Positions 44,523 through 53,461 of a stretch of DNA of 64,000 nt are shown one piece after another (positions within the stretch are counted from its first letter, which is position 1; each line of letters opens with the position of its first letter). This DNA is from Pseudomonadota bacterium (GTDB lineage: Bacteria; Pseudomonadota; Alphaproteobacteria; Rhizobiales; Hyphomicrobiaceae). The position numbers and the translations under genes were made by a program. The DNA lies in NCBI GenBank assembly GCA_023423275.1, contig JAFAFW010000066.1:1-64000 (forward strand). The letters run 5' to 3'. The notes beneath the pieces were generated by a model. The model saw only the letters and a list, made by a program, of their open reading frames with translations, did not search any database and was not told the origin of the DNA.

Positions 44523-45818
44523 TTACGAGGACGGCGCATCGAGCTTACGCGTCAGGTTCTCGAACTCCTTGCGCAGCTCCTCGTTCCTGAAGATCTGCTC
44601 GAAGGTCGGAGCCTCCAGTTTCTGGATGGCCTCGAAGGAGGTCGAGCTGTCGCGCATCAGGTTTCGGAGCTGGAAGCTGGCCTCGACCGTCTCATAGGTA
44701 TTATCCGCGATGCGCAGATCATGAGCAGCACGCTTGCGTGCCGAGGCGATCTGCTCGCGCTGTTGCATGAGATAGCGGCGATAGCCTTTCGAGGCCTCTT
44801 CGGCCAGCTTCTGGCTTTCGCGGTTGGCTTCCAGCGTGCGTCGTTGATCGGCGCGGTTTTCCGCGCGCAGCAACTCGGCCGTCTTGCGCTTCGCAGCGTC
44901 GATGTCCTTGGTGATGGCGTCGAGCTTCGGCAGGTAGTTGGTGTCGATCTTTGCGATCAACGTGTCCTGCGCGTGCACCAGCATGGCGAACAGGGCCGCA
45001 TGCATTGCGAAATACTTGCGCGCCGCGTTCATGTTGTCGCCGGATGAGCTTAGCAGCTTGGCAAGTTGGGCATCGATCAACTTGGCGGAATTGAAGATCG
45101 CGGCCAGCCGCACGAGATCTCCCGACAAAACGCCATCGAGCAGCAGGTCGATCTGCTCCGGCGTCAGCTCGATGCCGGAGCTGGCCAGCGCCTTGCTGAT
45201 GTCGGCCTTTGCCGCCGTGATCGCGTTCCTGTTCTCCTCGATGCGCTTCTTGGAGTCCTCGATATCCCGGCCGAGGCTGTCCACCGTGTCGGACAGCACG
45301 CCCGGCAGCAGGGAATCCTGGGGAGCGACGAGCTGCTTTTCCTTGAGCTTGACGATGCGATCTTCCAGATCGCGGATGTTCTTGCGCAGGTTCTCGACGC
45401 GACGCTGCACGTCCACCACGGGCACATCCGTGACGATACCGAGCGCTGCATCCAGCAGATCGCGGATCTTGCGCTCGCGATCCTCGCGCGTCTCGGTCCA
45501 CAAGGGGGTGACGACATAGTCATTCTTCGAGGGGAGATCTCTCGCCTCGCCGCGATTGCGGGCAGTATCCTGCAGAACGGCGTCGATCGCCTGCATGAGG
45601 CGCCGCGCCTGCTCAAAATGAGCATCGCCATCGCGGGCGTCTTTGGGTTCTTCCTTTGCCACCACTTTCGGACCGGCAGCCGGCTTGCCTTCACGCGCAA
45701 GCAGATCGGAGATGCTGTCCCTGCGGCTTGTCTGAGCCTCCGCGTCCGCTGCCCCGAGCGCGAGCCCGCCCGCGGTCAACGCGAGCGCCCAGGTGGCAGC
45801 TTGCAACGTGGTCGCCAT
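44523..45818 (-). CDS. Exported coiled-coil protein, unknown
   Basis: The 431-aa protein has a signal peptide (about 1-28, ending AADAEA) and then long helical, heptad-like regions. DVQRRVENLRKNIRDLEDRI and the stretch around IEENRNAITAAKADISKAL form coiled coils, and the C-terminal third (AENRADQRRTLEANRESQK) another. There is one loop (ELTPEQIDLLLDGVLSGD). No catalytic motif is visible. It is probably periplasmic; I know no characterised family. It is convergent with the GNAT gene, ending 5 nt after its stop. Confidence 0.75.
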   Translation of the reverse strand: MATTLQAATWALALTAGGLALGAADAEAQTSRRDSISDLLAREGKPAAGPKVVAKEEPKDARDGDAHFEQARRLMQAIDAVLQDTARNRGEARDLPSKNDYVVTPLWTETREDRERKIRDLLDAALGIVTDVPVVDVQRRVENLRKNIRDLEDRIVKLKEKQLVAPQDSLLPGVLSDTVDSLGRDIEDSKKRIEENRNAITAAKADISKALASSGIELTPEQIDLLLDGVLSGDLVRLAAIFNSAKLIDAQLAKLLSSSGDNMNAARKYFAMHAALFAMLVHAQDTLIAKIDTNYLPKLDAITKDIDAAKRKTAELLRAENRADQRRTLEANRESQKLAEEASKGYRRYLMQQREQIASARKRAAHDLRIADNTYETVEASFQLRNLMRDSSTSFEAIQKLEAPTFEQIFRNEELRKEFENLTRKLDAPSS

Positions 45819-46017
45819 GATTCACACCCTCCAGGGCTCCACTTTGGCCGATAAATTCCGGCAAATCGATGAAGAAGCCCGCTGGTGAATGAAGTGTATA
45901 CGGGAAAGATGTTTCGCAATGCCTGCAACACGGACTTTTCGCATTGCCGCTGGCGAAAACCGGGTTCGACGTGTCATGCTCGCAGTCAGCCGTATCCAAT
46001 CTTAACGAGTGCTGAAC

Positions 46018-46458
46018 ATGTTCCAGCCGCTCGATCCCGACTATGAGGCGCGCGTGCGTGCGAGCTTCGCACGACAGGCGTTCATGTCGACACTCGGAGT
46101 GAGTATTGCGCATCTGGCGCCAGGGGAGGTTGATCTCGCCCTCCCGCATCGTCCTGATCTCAGCCAGCAGCACGGATACTTCCATGCCGGCGTCACAGCC
46201 ACCATCGCCGATTCTGCGGCGGGCTATGCGGCGCTGTCCCTTTATCCGAAGGGCACCGGCGTGCTGACGACGGAATTCAAGATCAATCTGCTGCGGCCAG
46301 CGGAAGGGCACAGGCTGGTGGCGCGGGGACGGGTCATCAAGCCGGGACGCACGCTGACGATCTGCCGCTCGGATGTCTACGGCGAACGCGATGGCAAGGA
46401 GATGCACGTGGCGACCCTGCTGCTGTCGATGATCTGCCTGGAGGGCCTGGCGGACTAG
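46018..46458 (+). CDS. PaaI-family hotdog-fold thioesterase
   Basis: The 146-aa protein has the hotdog signature HPDLSQQHG-like LSQQHGYFHAGVTATIADSA, with the catalytic-loop HxGxxxxxxD pattern, and VLTTEFKINLLRPAEGHRLVA. It hydrolyses an acyl-CoA; the substrate is unknown. I chose ATG 46018; GTG 46009 adds three residues. It is divergent from the coiled-coil gene across 199 bp. Confidence 0.83.
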   Translation: MFQPLDPDYEARVRASFARQAFMSTLGVSIAHLAPGEVDLALPHRPDLSQQHGYFHAGVTATIADSAAGYAALSLYPKGTGVLTTEFKINLLRPAEGHRLVARGRVIKPGRTLTICRSDVYGERDGKEMHVATLLLSMICLEGLAD

Positions 46459-46560
46459 GGGCGCATAGAACCCGCGCAGAGCTGACCACCCAATCGCGCA
46501 GTCGCCAGAACGAAGAAATATCGTCTAAGCTGTCGGGAAGAAACGTCCGAGGGATTGCCC

Positions 46561-47502
46561 ATGTCTGACCGCGCCAACCAGCGTGTCGCCTATTTCAACG
46601 GCCGCTACGTTCCCGAAGTCGAAGTCCGTGTGCCCTATCGCGACCGCAGCTTCATCTACGGTGACGGCTGTTTCGACATGACGCGCACCTTCAACGGCCG
46701 CCCGTTCAAGGTCAAAGAGCACATCGACCGTTTCTACCGTTCGATGGCCTATCTGCGGATCGACATCGGCGTGGCGCCCGAGGAGATGATCGAGATCACG
46801 CACGAGGTCATCCGGCGCAATGCGCATCTCCTCGCCAAGGGTGACGACTATTGGGTCGGACAGAGAGTTTCGCGTGGCGTGCGCGCCGTGGGCGACGAGG
46901 GATGGGACCATACCGGTCCGAATGTCGTCGTCGATTGCACGCCGCTGCCGTTTGCAAAGCGGGCTGCCCACTATAGCGAGGGGATACGCGTGATTGTGCC
47001 GTCGGTGCGGCGCACGCCACCGGGCTCGCTCAGTCCGCGTGTAAAAACGCACAACTACCTCAACATGATCGTCGGGGAGTTGGAGGCGCACGCCCAGGAT
47101 CCCGACTCCTGGGCAGTCCTTCTCGATGAAAAAGGCAGTCTGGCGGAAGGCATCGGGTCCAACATCTTCGTCGTCAAGGATGGGTGTCTCCTGACGCCGC
47201 ACGGCCGGAACGTGCTCGAGGGCGTCAGCCGGGAAACGGTGTTCGAGCTGGCGCGCGGACTTTCCATTCCCGTGGAAGAGCGCGATCTCGATCTCTATGA
47301 CGCCTATACGGCCGATGAGGTGTTCCTGACATCCACCAGCCTGTGCATCTGCGGTGTGTCGCAGGTCAATGGCGCTCCGATCGCGGGCGGCAAGGCGCCT
47401 GGGCCGATCACCAAGAAGCTGCTCGACGCCTACTCCGATCTCGTCGGCTGCGATATCCCAGGACAGTATCTGGCAAGAGTGGGCCAGTCGGCGCTCGCCT
47501 GA
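46561..47502 (+). CDS. Class IV PLP aminotransferase (D-amino acid / branched-chain type)
   Basis: The 313-aa enzyme has VPYRDRSFIYGDGCFDMTRT near the N terminus, the PLP-lysine motif RVKTHNYLNMI, and EGIGSNIFVVKDG and TSTSLCICGV further on, as in fold IV enzymes (Dat, IlvE, Adc lyase). I chose ATG 46561 with GAGGG 7 nt upstream. It is followed at 18 nt by an MFS gene, so the two are cotranscribed. Whether it is a D-alanine or branched-chain aminotransferase cannot be read from the motifs; the start resembles IlvE-like enzymes without the leucine end. Confidence 0.85.
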   Translation: MSDRANQRVAYFNGRYVPEVEVRVPYRDRSFIYGDGCFDMTRTFNGRPFKVKEHIDRFYRSMAYLRIDIGVAPEEMIEITHEVIRRNAHLLAKGDDYWVGQRVSRGVRAVGDEGWDHTGPNVVVDCTPLPFAKRAAHYSEGIRVIVPSVRRTPPGSLSPRVKTHNYLNMIVGELEAHAQDPDSWAVLLDEKGSLAEGIGSNIFVVKDGCLLTPHGRNVLEGVSRETVFELARGLSIPVEERDLDLYDAYTADEVFLTSTSLCICGVSQVNGAPIAGGKAPGPITKKLLDAYSDLVGCDIPGQYLARVGQSALA

Positions 47503-47520
47503 TTCTATGGGAATTATTGC

Positions 47521-48723
47521 ATGTCCGTGCCGACGCAGACCGGCTTGAGGGCTTCCCCGGTCGTCTTCCTGATGACGCTCGCGTTCATCAACTGGATCGG
47601 TTTCGCCGGTTGGTCGGCGGTGCTGCACAACTTCACGATCGAGCGCGTCGGCTTCGGTTGGTTCGAGACCGGATTGACGCAGACTGTGCGGGAAATCCCA
47701 GGTTTTCTCGCCTTCACTGCAATTTTCTGGATCGCCTGGTTTCGCGAGCAGACGATCGCTTTTGTGAGCTTGCTGGTGCTCGGGCTCGGCGTTGCGCTGA
47801 CTGGTGCGTTACCGACTGTCACCGGAGTGTTGATCTCGACCTTCGTGATGTCGGTCGGTTTCCACTACTTCGAGACCATCAATCAGTCGCTGCAATTGCA
47901 GCTCCTGCCCAAGGCGCACGCGGCCCATTTGATGGGACGCATCACATCAGCCGGGGCGGTTGCACAGTTCCTGGCTTATGGTGGCATTGCCGCGGCATGG
48001 TGGGCGGGCTGGCATGCCTATTTCGAGATCTACGTCACGATTGGTCTGTGCTGCTTGATCATGACGGCGATCGCTTTCGCCTCTTTCGGCCGGTTCGAGG
48101 GCGCAGTGCCGCAGCGCAAGACTTTGGTGCTGAGGCAGCGGTACTGGTTGTACTACGCGGTCGTTTTCATGAGCGGCGCGCGCCGCCAGATCTTCGTTGC
48201 CTTCGGCGGCTTCCTGCTGGTCAAGAAGTTCGGCTACTCGCTGGCCGACATGGCCTTGCTGATGCTCGTGACGTCGGCCTCGACCACATTCCTGGCGCCG
48301 CAGATCGGCCGTATCGTCGGGCGGATCGGCGAGCGCAACACCATGCTGTTCGAGAATATCGTGCTGATCATCGTGTTCGCCGGGTATGCGACCACCGGCA
48401 GTGCGCTCATTGCAGGGCTGTTGTTTGTCGTCGACGGCATCTTCTTCCCCCTGTCGATCGCTCAGCGGACCTACTTCCAGAAAATCGCAGATCCGGGAGA
48501 CATGGCGGCGACCTCATCCGTGTCGTTTACGATCAGCCACATCGCGGCGGTGGTTATTCCCGTCACGTTCGGCTTGTTGGGCATGGGCAATCCGGCCATC
48601 ATTTTCTGGCTGGGCGTGGCGATCGCGACGACGTCTCTCGGCTTGGCCATGCTGGTCCCGCGGCATCCCAGTGCCGGAAACGAGACCGTGTTGCGGGCAG
48701 CGGCGCCCCAGCCGGCGGCCTGA
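47521..48723 (+). CDS. MFS transporter
   Basis: The 400-aa protein has about twelve TM helices as two six-helix bundles. TM1 is around PVVFLMTLAFINWIGFAG, and the central loop lies near KTLVLRQRYWLYYAVVFM. Neither half shows the drug or sugar signature I could name. Substrate unknown; its place after an aminotransferase suggests it moves an amino acid or keto acid, which is inference. Confidence 0.83.
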   Translation: MSVPTQTGLRASPVVFLMTLAFINWIGFAGWSAVLHNFTIERVGFGWFETGLTQTVREIPGFLAFTAIFWIAWFREQTIAFVSLLVLGLGVALTGALPTVTGVLISTFVMSVGFHYFETINQSLQLQLLPKAHAAHLMGRITSAGAVAQFLAYGGIAAAWWAGWHAYFEIYVTIGLCCLIMTAIAFASFGRFEGAVPQRKTLVLRQRYWLYYAVVFMSGARRQIFVAFGGFLLVKKFGYSLADMALLMLVTSASTTFLAPQIGRIVGRIGERNTMLFENIVLIIVFAGYATTGSALIAGLLFVVDGIFFPLSIAQRTYFQKIADPGDMAATSSVSFTISHIAAVVIPVTFGLLGMGNPAIIFWLGVAIATTSLGLAMLVPRHPSAGNETVLRAAAPQPAA

Positions 48724-48812
48724 GCGAGCGACGAATACGTGAGAGAGCCACCGAAAATGGCCGCGGCCTGGCGACCTCAGGATCGTGGCTGCACACGTAT
48801 GTGTCTTGAAAA

Positions 48813-48829
48813 ATTAGAATCATTCTAAT
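48813..48829. promoter_or_regulatory. Iron control element (Irr/ICE box) of mbfA
   Basis: ATTAGAATCATTCTAAT is a perfect palindrome with a central C, matching the ICE consensus TTTAGAANNNTTCTAAA seen at Irr-regulated genes. It lies 33 bp before the chosen mbfA start. Irr represses iron-export and storage genes when iron is low; mbfA is a known Irr target in Bradyrhizobium and Agrobacterium. Confidence 0.85.
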
Positions 48830-48862
48830 TTAATGCCTCCGCGAACGTACACGGAGGTCAAG

Positions 48863-49819
48863 GTGCGACGGTTTTCGGAGCTGACGGAACAGGAAATCCT
48901 GGCGCTGGCGATTTCACTCGAAGAGGAGCACGGCCGGATCTACGCCGAGTATGCCCACGCTTTCGCCGACAACTTCCCCGCGTCAGCCAAACTGTTTGCC
49001 GAAATGTCCGGGGAGGAGGACACGCATCGTCGCTGGCTTATCGAGCTGTTCCAGGCAAAGTTCGGCGAGCATATCCCGCTCGTTCGCGCTCAGGATGTGC
49101 GGGGCTTCGTGAGACATCAGCCGATCTGGCTGATGCGTCCGTTGGGTCTGGAGAAAGTTCGCGCCCAGGCAGAAGCCATCGAGCACGAGACGAGCGCATT
49201 CTATGAGCGCGCCCTGGAACGCACGTCCGACGCGTCCATCCGAAGGCTGCTCGGAGATCTCGCAGCCGCGGAGCGTCAGCATGCAGCATTGGCCCGGCAG
49301 CTCGGTGAGACGCACCTGACGGACGACGCCAAGGCGCGGGAGGCTGAGGAGGAACGGCGTACGCTCCTTCTGCAAGTCATCCAGCCGGGGCTGGCTGGAC
49401 TGATGGACGGGTCGGTTTCCACTCTGGCACCGCTGTTTGCAGCGGCCTTCGCGACGCACAGCACGTGGGAGACGTTCCTGGTCGGCATGGCGGCCTCGGT
49501 CGGCGCTGGCATTTCCATGGGCTTCGCCGAAGCCCTCTCCGACGACGGAGCGATGACCGGCCGCGGACGGCCTTGGATCCGCGGTACGATCACCGGCGTG
49601 ATGACCACCTTGGGCGGCGTCGGACATACGCTGCCCTACCTTCTGACCGACTTCTGGATGGCGACCTCGCTGGCCATCTTCATCGTCATCGTCGAGTTGT
49701 GGGCAATCGCCTGGATCCGGGCGCGCTACATGGATACGAAGTTCCTGCGCGCCGCCTTCGAGGTGGTTATCGGCGGCCTTATCGTGTTCGCGGCGGGCGT
49801 CGCGATCGGCAGTGCGTAG
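48863..49819 (+). CDS. mbfA: Membrane-bound ferritin MbfA (Erythrin-VIT1 iron exporter)
   Basis: The 318-aa protein has an N-terminal rubrerythrin-like di-iron domain (residues 1-140) with ALAISLEEEHGRIYAEY and MSGEEDTHRRWLIEL, providing Glu/His ligands. A VIT1-type membrane domain (about 170-318) follows, beginning LQVIQPGLAGLMDGSVS, with several TM helices. It exports ferrous iron in other rhizobia. I chose GTG 48863 because GGAGG lies five bases upstream; the upstream ATG 48833 is only 3 nt from the ICE box and has no SD. It is regulated by Irr through 48813-48829. Confidence 0.92.
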   Translation: MRRFSELTEQEILALAISLEEEHGRIYAEYAHAFADNFPASAKLFAEMSGEEDTHRRWLIELFQAKFGEHIPLVRAQDVRGFVRHQPIWLMRPLGLEKVRAQAEAIEHETSAFYERALERTSDASIRRLLGDLAAAERQHAALARQLGETHLTDDAKAREAEEERRTLLLQVIQPGLAGLMDGSVSTLAPLFAAAFATHSTWETFLVGMAASVGAGISMGFAEALSDDGAMTGRGRPWIRGTITGVMTTLGGVGHTLPYLLTDFWMATSLAIFIVIVELWAIAWIRARYMDTKFLRAAFEVVIGGLIVFAAGVAIGSA

Positions 49820-49885
49820 GCGGAGTGCTGAGCGTGATGAAAGCGCGACAATCGATAAGTTTTTCCTTGAACACTGATCAATAGG

Positions 49886-49949
49886 GCGAAAATCGCATAA
49901 AAAGGGAAATTTTGGTTTACGATCTTCTCTAAATTCCCGTGATTTTCGC
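49886..49949. repeat. Long imperfect palindrome before the XRE regulator
   Basis: In the 155-bp spacer, GCGAAAATC (49886-49894) pairs exactly with GATTTTCGC (49941-49949), and inside it GGGAAATTT (49904-49912) pairs with AAATTCCC (49931-49938) with one bulged base. The region is distinctly A/T-rich. It ends 25 bp before the XRE start, so it may be an operator for autoregulation or an mRNA leader hairpin. Confidence 0.5.
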
Positions 49950-49974
49950 ACTCTGAGTCCGCAAGTCTCGCAGT

Positions 49975-50532
49975 ATGGACAGAGATATAGATATTGGCCG
50001 GGATCAGCCGTCTTCAGCCTTTGCGATCCGGCTGAAGCAGCTCCGTGTGTTGCGTGGGTATCGGACTGCGCGTTCGTTCGCGCAGGCGCTCGAGATCGAC
50101 GAGAACCGCTATACCCGGTGGGAGCGCGGCGAGGTCGAGCCAAGCGTCGCCATGCTTGGCAAGATGGCCGATATGCTGAACGTCCCGGTCGACATGCTGG
50201 TCAGCGGCGGTGACGTCGCCGCGAACCTGACGCCGTCCCTCGCGGTTCGCGATCAGGTGGCGGGCGCTCAAGGCGGTGCCGCCGCGGGCCGGGGGCCGGC
50301 TGCGGGGTTCCACGAGGAGACCAGCCGGTTCTCGTTCGACAAGTCGCCGCAGGAGCTCAGCCAGAATTTGCTGCTTGCCTCGCGCGTGCACCTGATGAGC
50401 TTGTTGGAGCGGCGGGTCGCGACGTTCACTCAGGCTGAGATCGATGCGCTGATCGCCAGGCTGACGGCTGAGCTTCCGGGCAACTCTCCAGGCAGCCTGG
50501 AAGGGCTATTCGGCGGCCGGTCGGACAAATAG
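49975..50532 (+). CDS. XRE-family helix-turn-helix regulator
   Basis: The 185-aa protein has an XRE/Cro helix-turn-helix at about residues 17-75 (RLKQLRVLRGYRTARSFAQAL, ENRYTRWERGEVEPS). A Gly/Ala-rich linker follows, and a helical C terminus (QELSQNLLLASRVHLMSLLERR) may mediate multimerisation. No ligand domain is visible. ATG 49975 has no strong SD. It is convergent with the mrp gene and preceded by the long palindrome. Confidence 0.83.
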   Translation: MDRDIDIGRDQPSSAFAIRLKQLRVLRGYRTARSFAQALEIDENRYTRWERGEVEPSVAMLGKMADMLNVPVDMLVSGGDVAANLTPSLAVRDQVAGAQGGAAAGRGPAAGFHEETSRFSFDKSPQELSQNLLLASRVHLMSLLERRVATFTQAEIDALIARLTAELPGNSPGSLEGLFGGRSDK

Positions 50533-50563
50533 CGCGATCGGCGCCGATCCGGCATGACGGAGC

Positions 50564-52081
50564 CTATCCCCGGCTCAGGCCTTTCTGCTCCAGTTCGCGG
50601 AGATAAACCGCCCACCGCTTGTTCTTCTCGCGGCCAAGCTGTTCCAGATAGGACCAGGTAAAGAGGCCGGTGTCGTGACCGTCGTCGAATACGATCCGGA
50701 CGGCGTAGTTTCCGACCGGGCGCATCTCTTTGATCTTCACGTTTCGCTTGCGGGCGACTGTGACGCGCTGCTCCGGACTATGGCCCTGCACCTCGGCTGA
50801 CGGGCTCATCACGCGCAGCATCTCCGCTGGCAGTTCGTGGCTCTCGCCGCCCTCGAATGTCGCCTTGAGAGCATCGCGGTTGGGGCTGACATCCAGCCGC
50901 GGCGGCTTCAGGCTGCGGCCTGACGCGCTTTCGATTTCTGCCCAGGCCTTGGCCGCGATATCGCGGAAGACCTGCGCATGAAGGCTGTCCGGGCTGGTCG
51001 CGACGATCGGCTGTCCCGAATCCGAGCGCTCTCGGATTTCCATGTGCAGGGGAACGGCGCCCAGGAATGGCAGGCCGAGTTTTTCCGCCTCGTGCTGCGC
51101 GCCGCCATGGCCGAAGATATCGGAACGCTCGCCGCATTTAGGACAGACGAAATAGCTCATGTTCTCGACGATGCCGAGCACCGGCACATCGACTTTCCGG
51201 AACATGTTGAGGCCCTTGCGGGCGTCGATCAGCGCCAGATCCTGCGGCGTCGATACGATGATCGCGCCGGACAGCGGCACTTGCTGTGCCATCGTGAGCT
51301 GCACGTCGCCGGTTCCGGGCGGCATGTCGATGACCATCACATCGAGGTCGCTCCAGGCGACCTCGCGCAGCATCTGGTTGAGCGCGGAGACGACCATCGG
51401 TCCACGCCAGATGATAGGCGTGTCCTCGTCGACCATGAAGCCCATCGACATGACCTCGAGGCCGTAGCCCTGCATGGGTTTCAAAGTCTTGCCCGAAACG
51501 ACCTGTGGGCGTCCGGTGAGGCCCAGCAGTCGTGGTTGTGAGGGTCCGTAGATGTCGGCATCGAGAATGCCAGCCTTGAGCCCGATGGCCTGGAAGCCGA
51601 GTGCGAGATTGACGGCAGTCGTCGACTTGCCAACTCCGCCTTTGCCGGATGCGACCGCAATCAAGTGCTTCACGCCGGGAACGCCGGTCATCGGCCGGCC
51701 GCCGCCGGCCTGCGGCGCTTGCCCGCTCCTGCCACTCGCGGCAGCGGCTGCCTGTGCCCTGGCTTGCTGGACACGGGGATGCTCGGCGACGTTTGCGCTA
51801 CCGCTGTTCTTTGCGGGTGCTGCAGCGCCGCCGCGCGTTTCCGCGGTCAAGACGGCCGTGACGCCGGAGACACCCGCGATTTTACTGACGACCTGCTCAG
51901 CCGCCTGGCGTAACGGTTCGAGATCCTGCGCGCGTTCGGCCGGAACCGTGATCGAGAAATACACCCGCTCATCCTTGATCAGGATTTCCGACACCAGGCC
52001 GAGCTCGACGATGTTTCCTTCCAGATCTGGGCCTTTGACGCGGCGCAGTTCGTCGAGAACCTGCGTCTTGGTAACCGGCAT
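50564..52081 (-). CDS. mrp: Mrp/ApbC Fe-S cluster carrier fused to a C-terminal DUF971 domain
   Basis: The 505-aa protein carries three parts. An N-terminal MIP18/DUF59 domain is at about 1-85 (VTKTQVLDELRRVKGPDLEGN). A P-loop ATPase follows (about 130-380) with VASGKGGVGKSTTAVNLAL and the cluster-binding FVCPKCGERSDIFG (CxxC). The last 110 residues (TFEGGESHELPAEMLRVMSP to RELEQKGLSRG) look like DUF971, the gamma-butyrobetaine hydroxylase-like N-terminal domain. Usual Mrp ends near 370-390 aa. ATG 52081 has GGGAG upstream; the longer frame runs into the mobA promoter. It is divergent from mobA. Confidence 0.9.
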   Translation of the reverse strand: MPVTKTQVLDELRRVKGPDLEGNIVELGLVSEILIKDERVYFSITVPAERAQDLEPLRQAAEQVVSKIAGVSGVTAVLTAETRGGAAAPAKNSGSANVAEHPRVQQARAQAAAAASGRSGQAPQAGGGRPMTGVPGVKHLIAVASGKGGVGKSTTAVNLALGFQAIGLKAGILDADIYGPSQPRLLGLTGRPQVVSGKTLKPMQGYGLEVMSMGFMVDEDTPIIWRGPMVVSALNQMLREVAWSDLDVMVIDMPPGTGDVQLTMAQQVPLSGAIIVSTPQDLALIDARKGLNMFRKVDVPVLGIVENMSYFVCPKCGERSDIFGHGGAQHEAEKLGLPFLGAVPLHMEIRERSDSGQPIVATSPDSLHAQVFRDIAAKAWAEIESASGRSLKPPRLDVSPNRDALKATFEGGESHELPAEMLRVMSPSAEVQGHSPEQRVTVARKRNVKIKEMRPVGNYAVRIVFDDGHDTGLFTWSYLEQLGREKNKRWAVYLRELEQKGLSRG

Positions 52082-52274
52082 CGATGGGTCTCCCAAAGAA
52101 TTTGCGGCCGAGAGCAGCGCGCGTTTCATGTTTGCTTGTATTGTGACAGGCTGGCGGTGCGAAGTCACGGCTACCCAACTTTGCCGAACAGTTGGGCGGC
52201 CCCTCAGCGCCGCGGCAAGGTCTATATTGACTGGCGGAGCGGGTTGCGATGGTCTTCGTAGGACACAGCGAGAT

Positions 52275-52919
52275 ATGACGGTCGATCCGGCCACTCTGGT
52301 GACAGGCGTTCTGCTGGCGGGCGGGCAGTCCCGTCGCATGGGGGGCGGTGACAAAGCCCTGTGCGATCTGGCCGGCCGGCCGATGCTTGCGCACGTGATC
52401 GAACGGCTGTCTCCGCAGGTTGGCAGGCTGGTGCTCAATGCCAATGGAAATCCCGTGCGTTTCGCGGATTTCGGGCTCACCATCATTGCCGACCGGGATG
52501 AGACGTCCGCGGGGCCGCTCGCGGGGCTGCTCGCTGCTCTCCGGTGGACTCAAATCGAAACCCCGCAGGCGCGCTGGGTTCTGACAGCGTCGTCGGACGC
52601 TCCGTTCCTGCCGCTCGATCTCGTGCTTCGCCTTGTGGAATCGGCCTCGGCCTCGGCGGATTCCGTAGCATTCGCCGCGTCGGGCGGCCGTGCGCATCCC
52701 GTGATCGGGCTTTGGCCGGTGGATCTCGCCGATGACCTGGAGCGCCAGTTCGATGCTGGGATGCGCAAGATGCTGGACTGGGCCCAATGCCATGCTAGCG
52801 TCGCGGTCGAGTTTCCCTTCATGCGCTTCCATGGCCGGATGATCGACCCGTTTTTCAATGTGAATACGCCCGAAGAGCTCGCCGAAGCGCGCGCGCTGAT
52901 CGAGAGCAGGGCCCAATGA
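52275..52919 (+). CDS. mobA: Molybdenum cofactor guanylyltransferase
   Basis: The 214-aa enzyme joins GMP to molybdopterin. The nucleotide-binding loop is GVLLAGGQSRRMGGGDKAL, followed by SDAPFLPLDLVLR and the C-terminal NVNTPEELAEA, all typical of MobA. ATG 52275 follows CGAGAT. Its stop overlaps mobB by 4 nt (ATGA). moaA is at 34 kb; other Moco genes are not in the window. Confidence 0.93.
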   Translation: MTVDPATLVTGVLLAGGQSRRMGGGDKALCDLAGRPMLAHVIERLSPQVGRLVLNANGNPVRFADFGLTIIADRDETSAGPLAGLLAALRWTQIETPQARWVLTASSDAPFLPLDLVLRLVESASASADSVAFAASGGRAHPVIGLWPVDLADDLERQFDAGMRKMLDWAQCHASVAVEFPFMRFHGRMIDPFFNVNTPEELAEARALIESRAQ

Positions 52920-53461
52920 GCGGCCCCCAGCGATCGGCTGAGATACCCATCGTCGGCATTGCCGGCTGGAAGAACGCGGGCAAGACGACCCTCGTCGTGC
53001 GGCTGGTGGAGGAATTCACACGTCGCGGCTTCAAGGTCGCGACCGTCAAGCATTCACATCACGCGATCGATATCGACAACGGCGAAGCCGACAGCGCGCG
53101 GCATCGGCGGGCGGGCGCAGCGCAGACTGCCGTTGTCTCACCTCATCGCTGGGTGCTGATCCACGACGTAGGTGATGCGCGGGAGCCGTCGCTCGACGAG
53201 GTGGTCGGCCATTTTGACGGATGCGACCTCATCATCGTTGAAGGCTACAAATCGGCGGCCATTCCGAAAATCGAGGTGCGCCGTCAGGAGACGAAGACAC
53301 GACAGCCGTTAGCCGACAGCGATCCGATGGTGATCGCGATCGCAGCGGATCACCCCATCGATGATGCCAAGGTTCCGGTTTTCATGCTCGATGACGTTGC
53401 CGGAATAGCAGACCACCTGATGCGAGCGATCGGACCATTGGGAGAGCCGGCGTGTCCCTGA
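52916..53461 (+). CDS. mobB: Molybdopterin-guanine dinucleotide biosynthesis protein B
   Basis: The 181-aa GTP-binding protein has the P-loop GWKNAGKTTLVVRL near the N terminus, the switch region KHSHHAIDIDN and the acidic DLIIVEGYKSAAIPKIEV, as in MobB. It increases MobA efficiency. It is coupled to mobA by a 4-nt overlap and to the next gene by a 10-nt overlap. Confidence 0.92.
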   Translation: MSGPQRSAEIPIVGIAGWKNAGKTTLVVRLVEEFTRRGFKVATVKHSHHAIDIDNGEADSARHRRAGAAQTAVVSPHRWVLIHDVGDAREPSLDEVVGHFDGCDLIIVEGYKSAAIPKIEVRRQETKTRQPLADSDPMVIAIAADHPIDDAKVPVFMLDDVAGIADHLMRAIGPLGEPACP

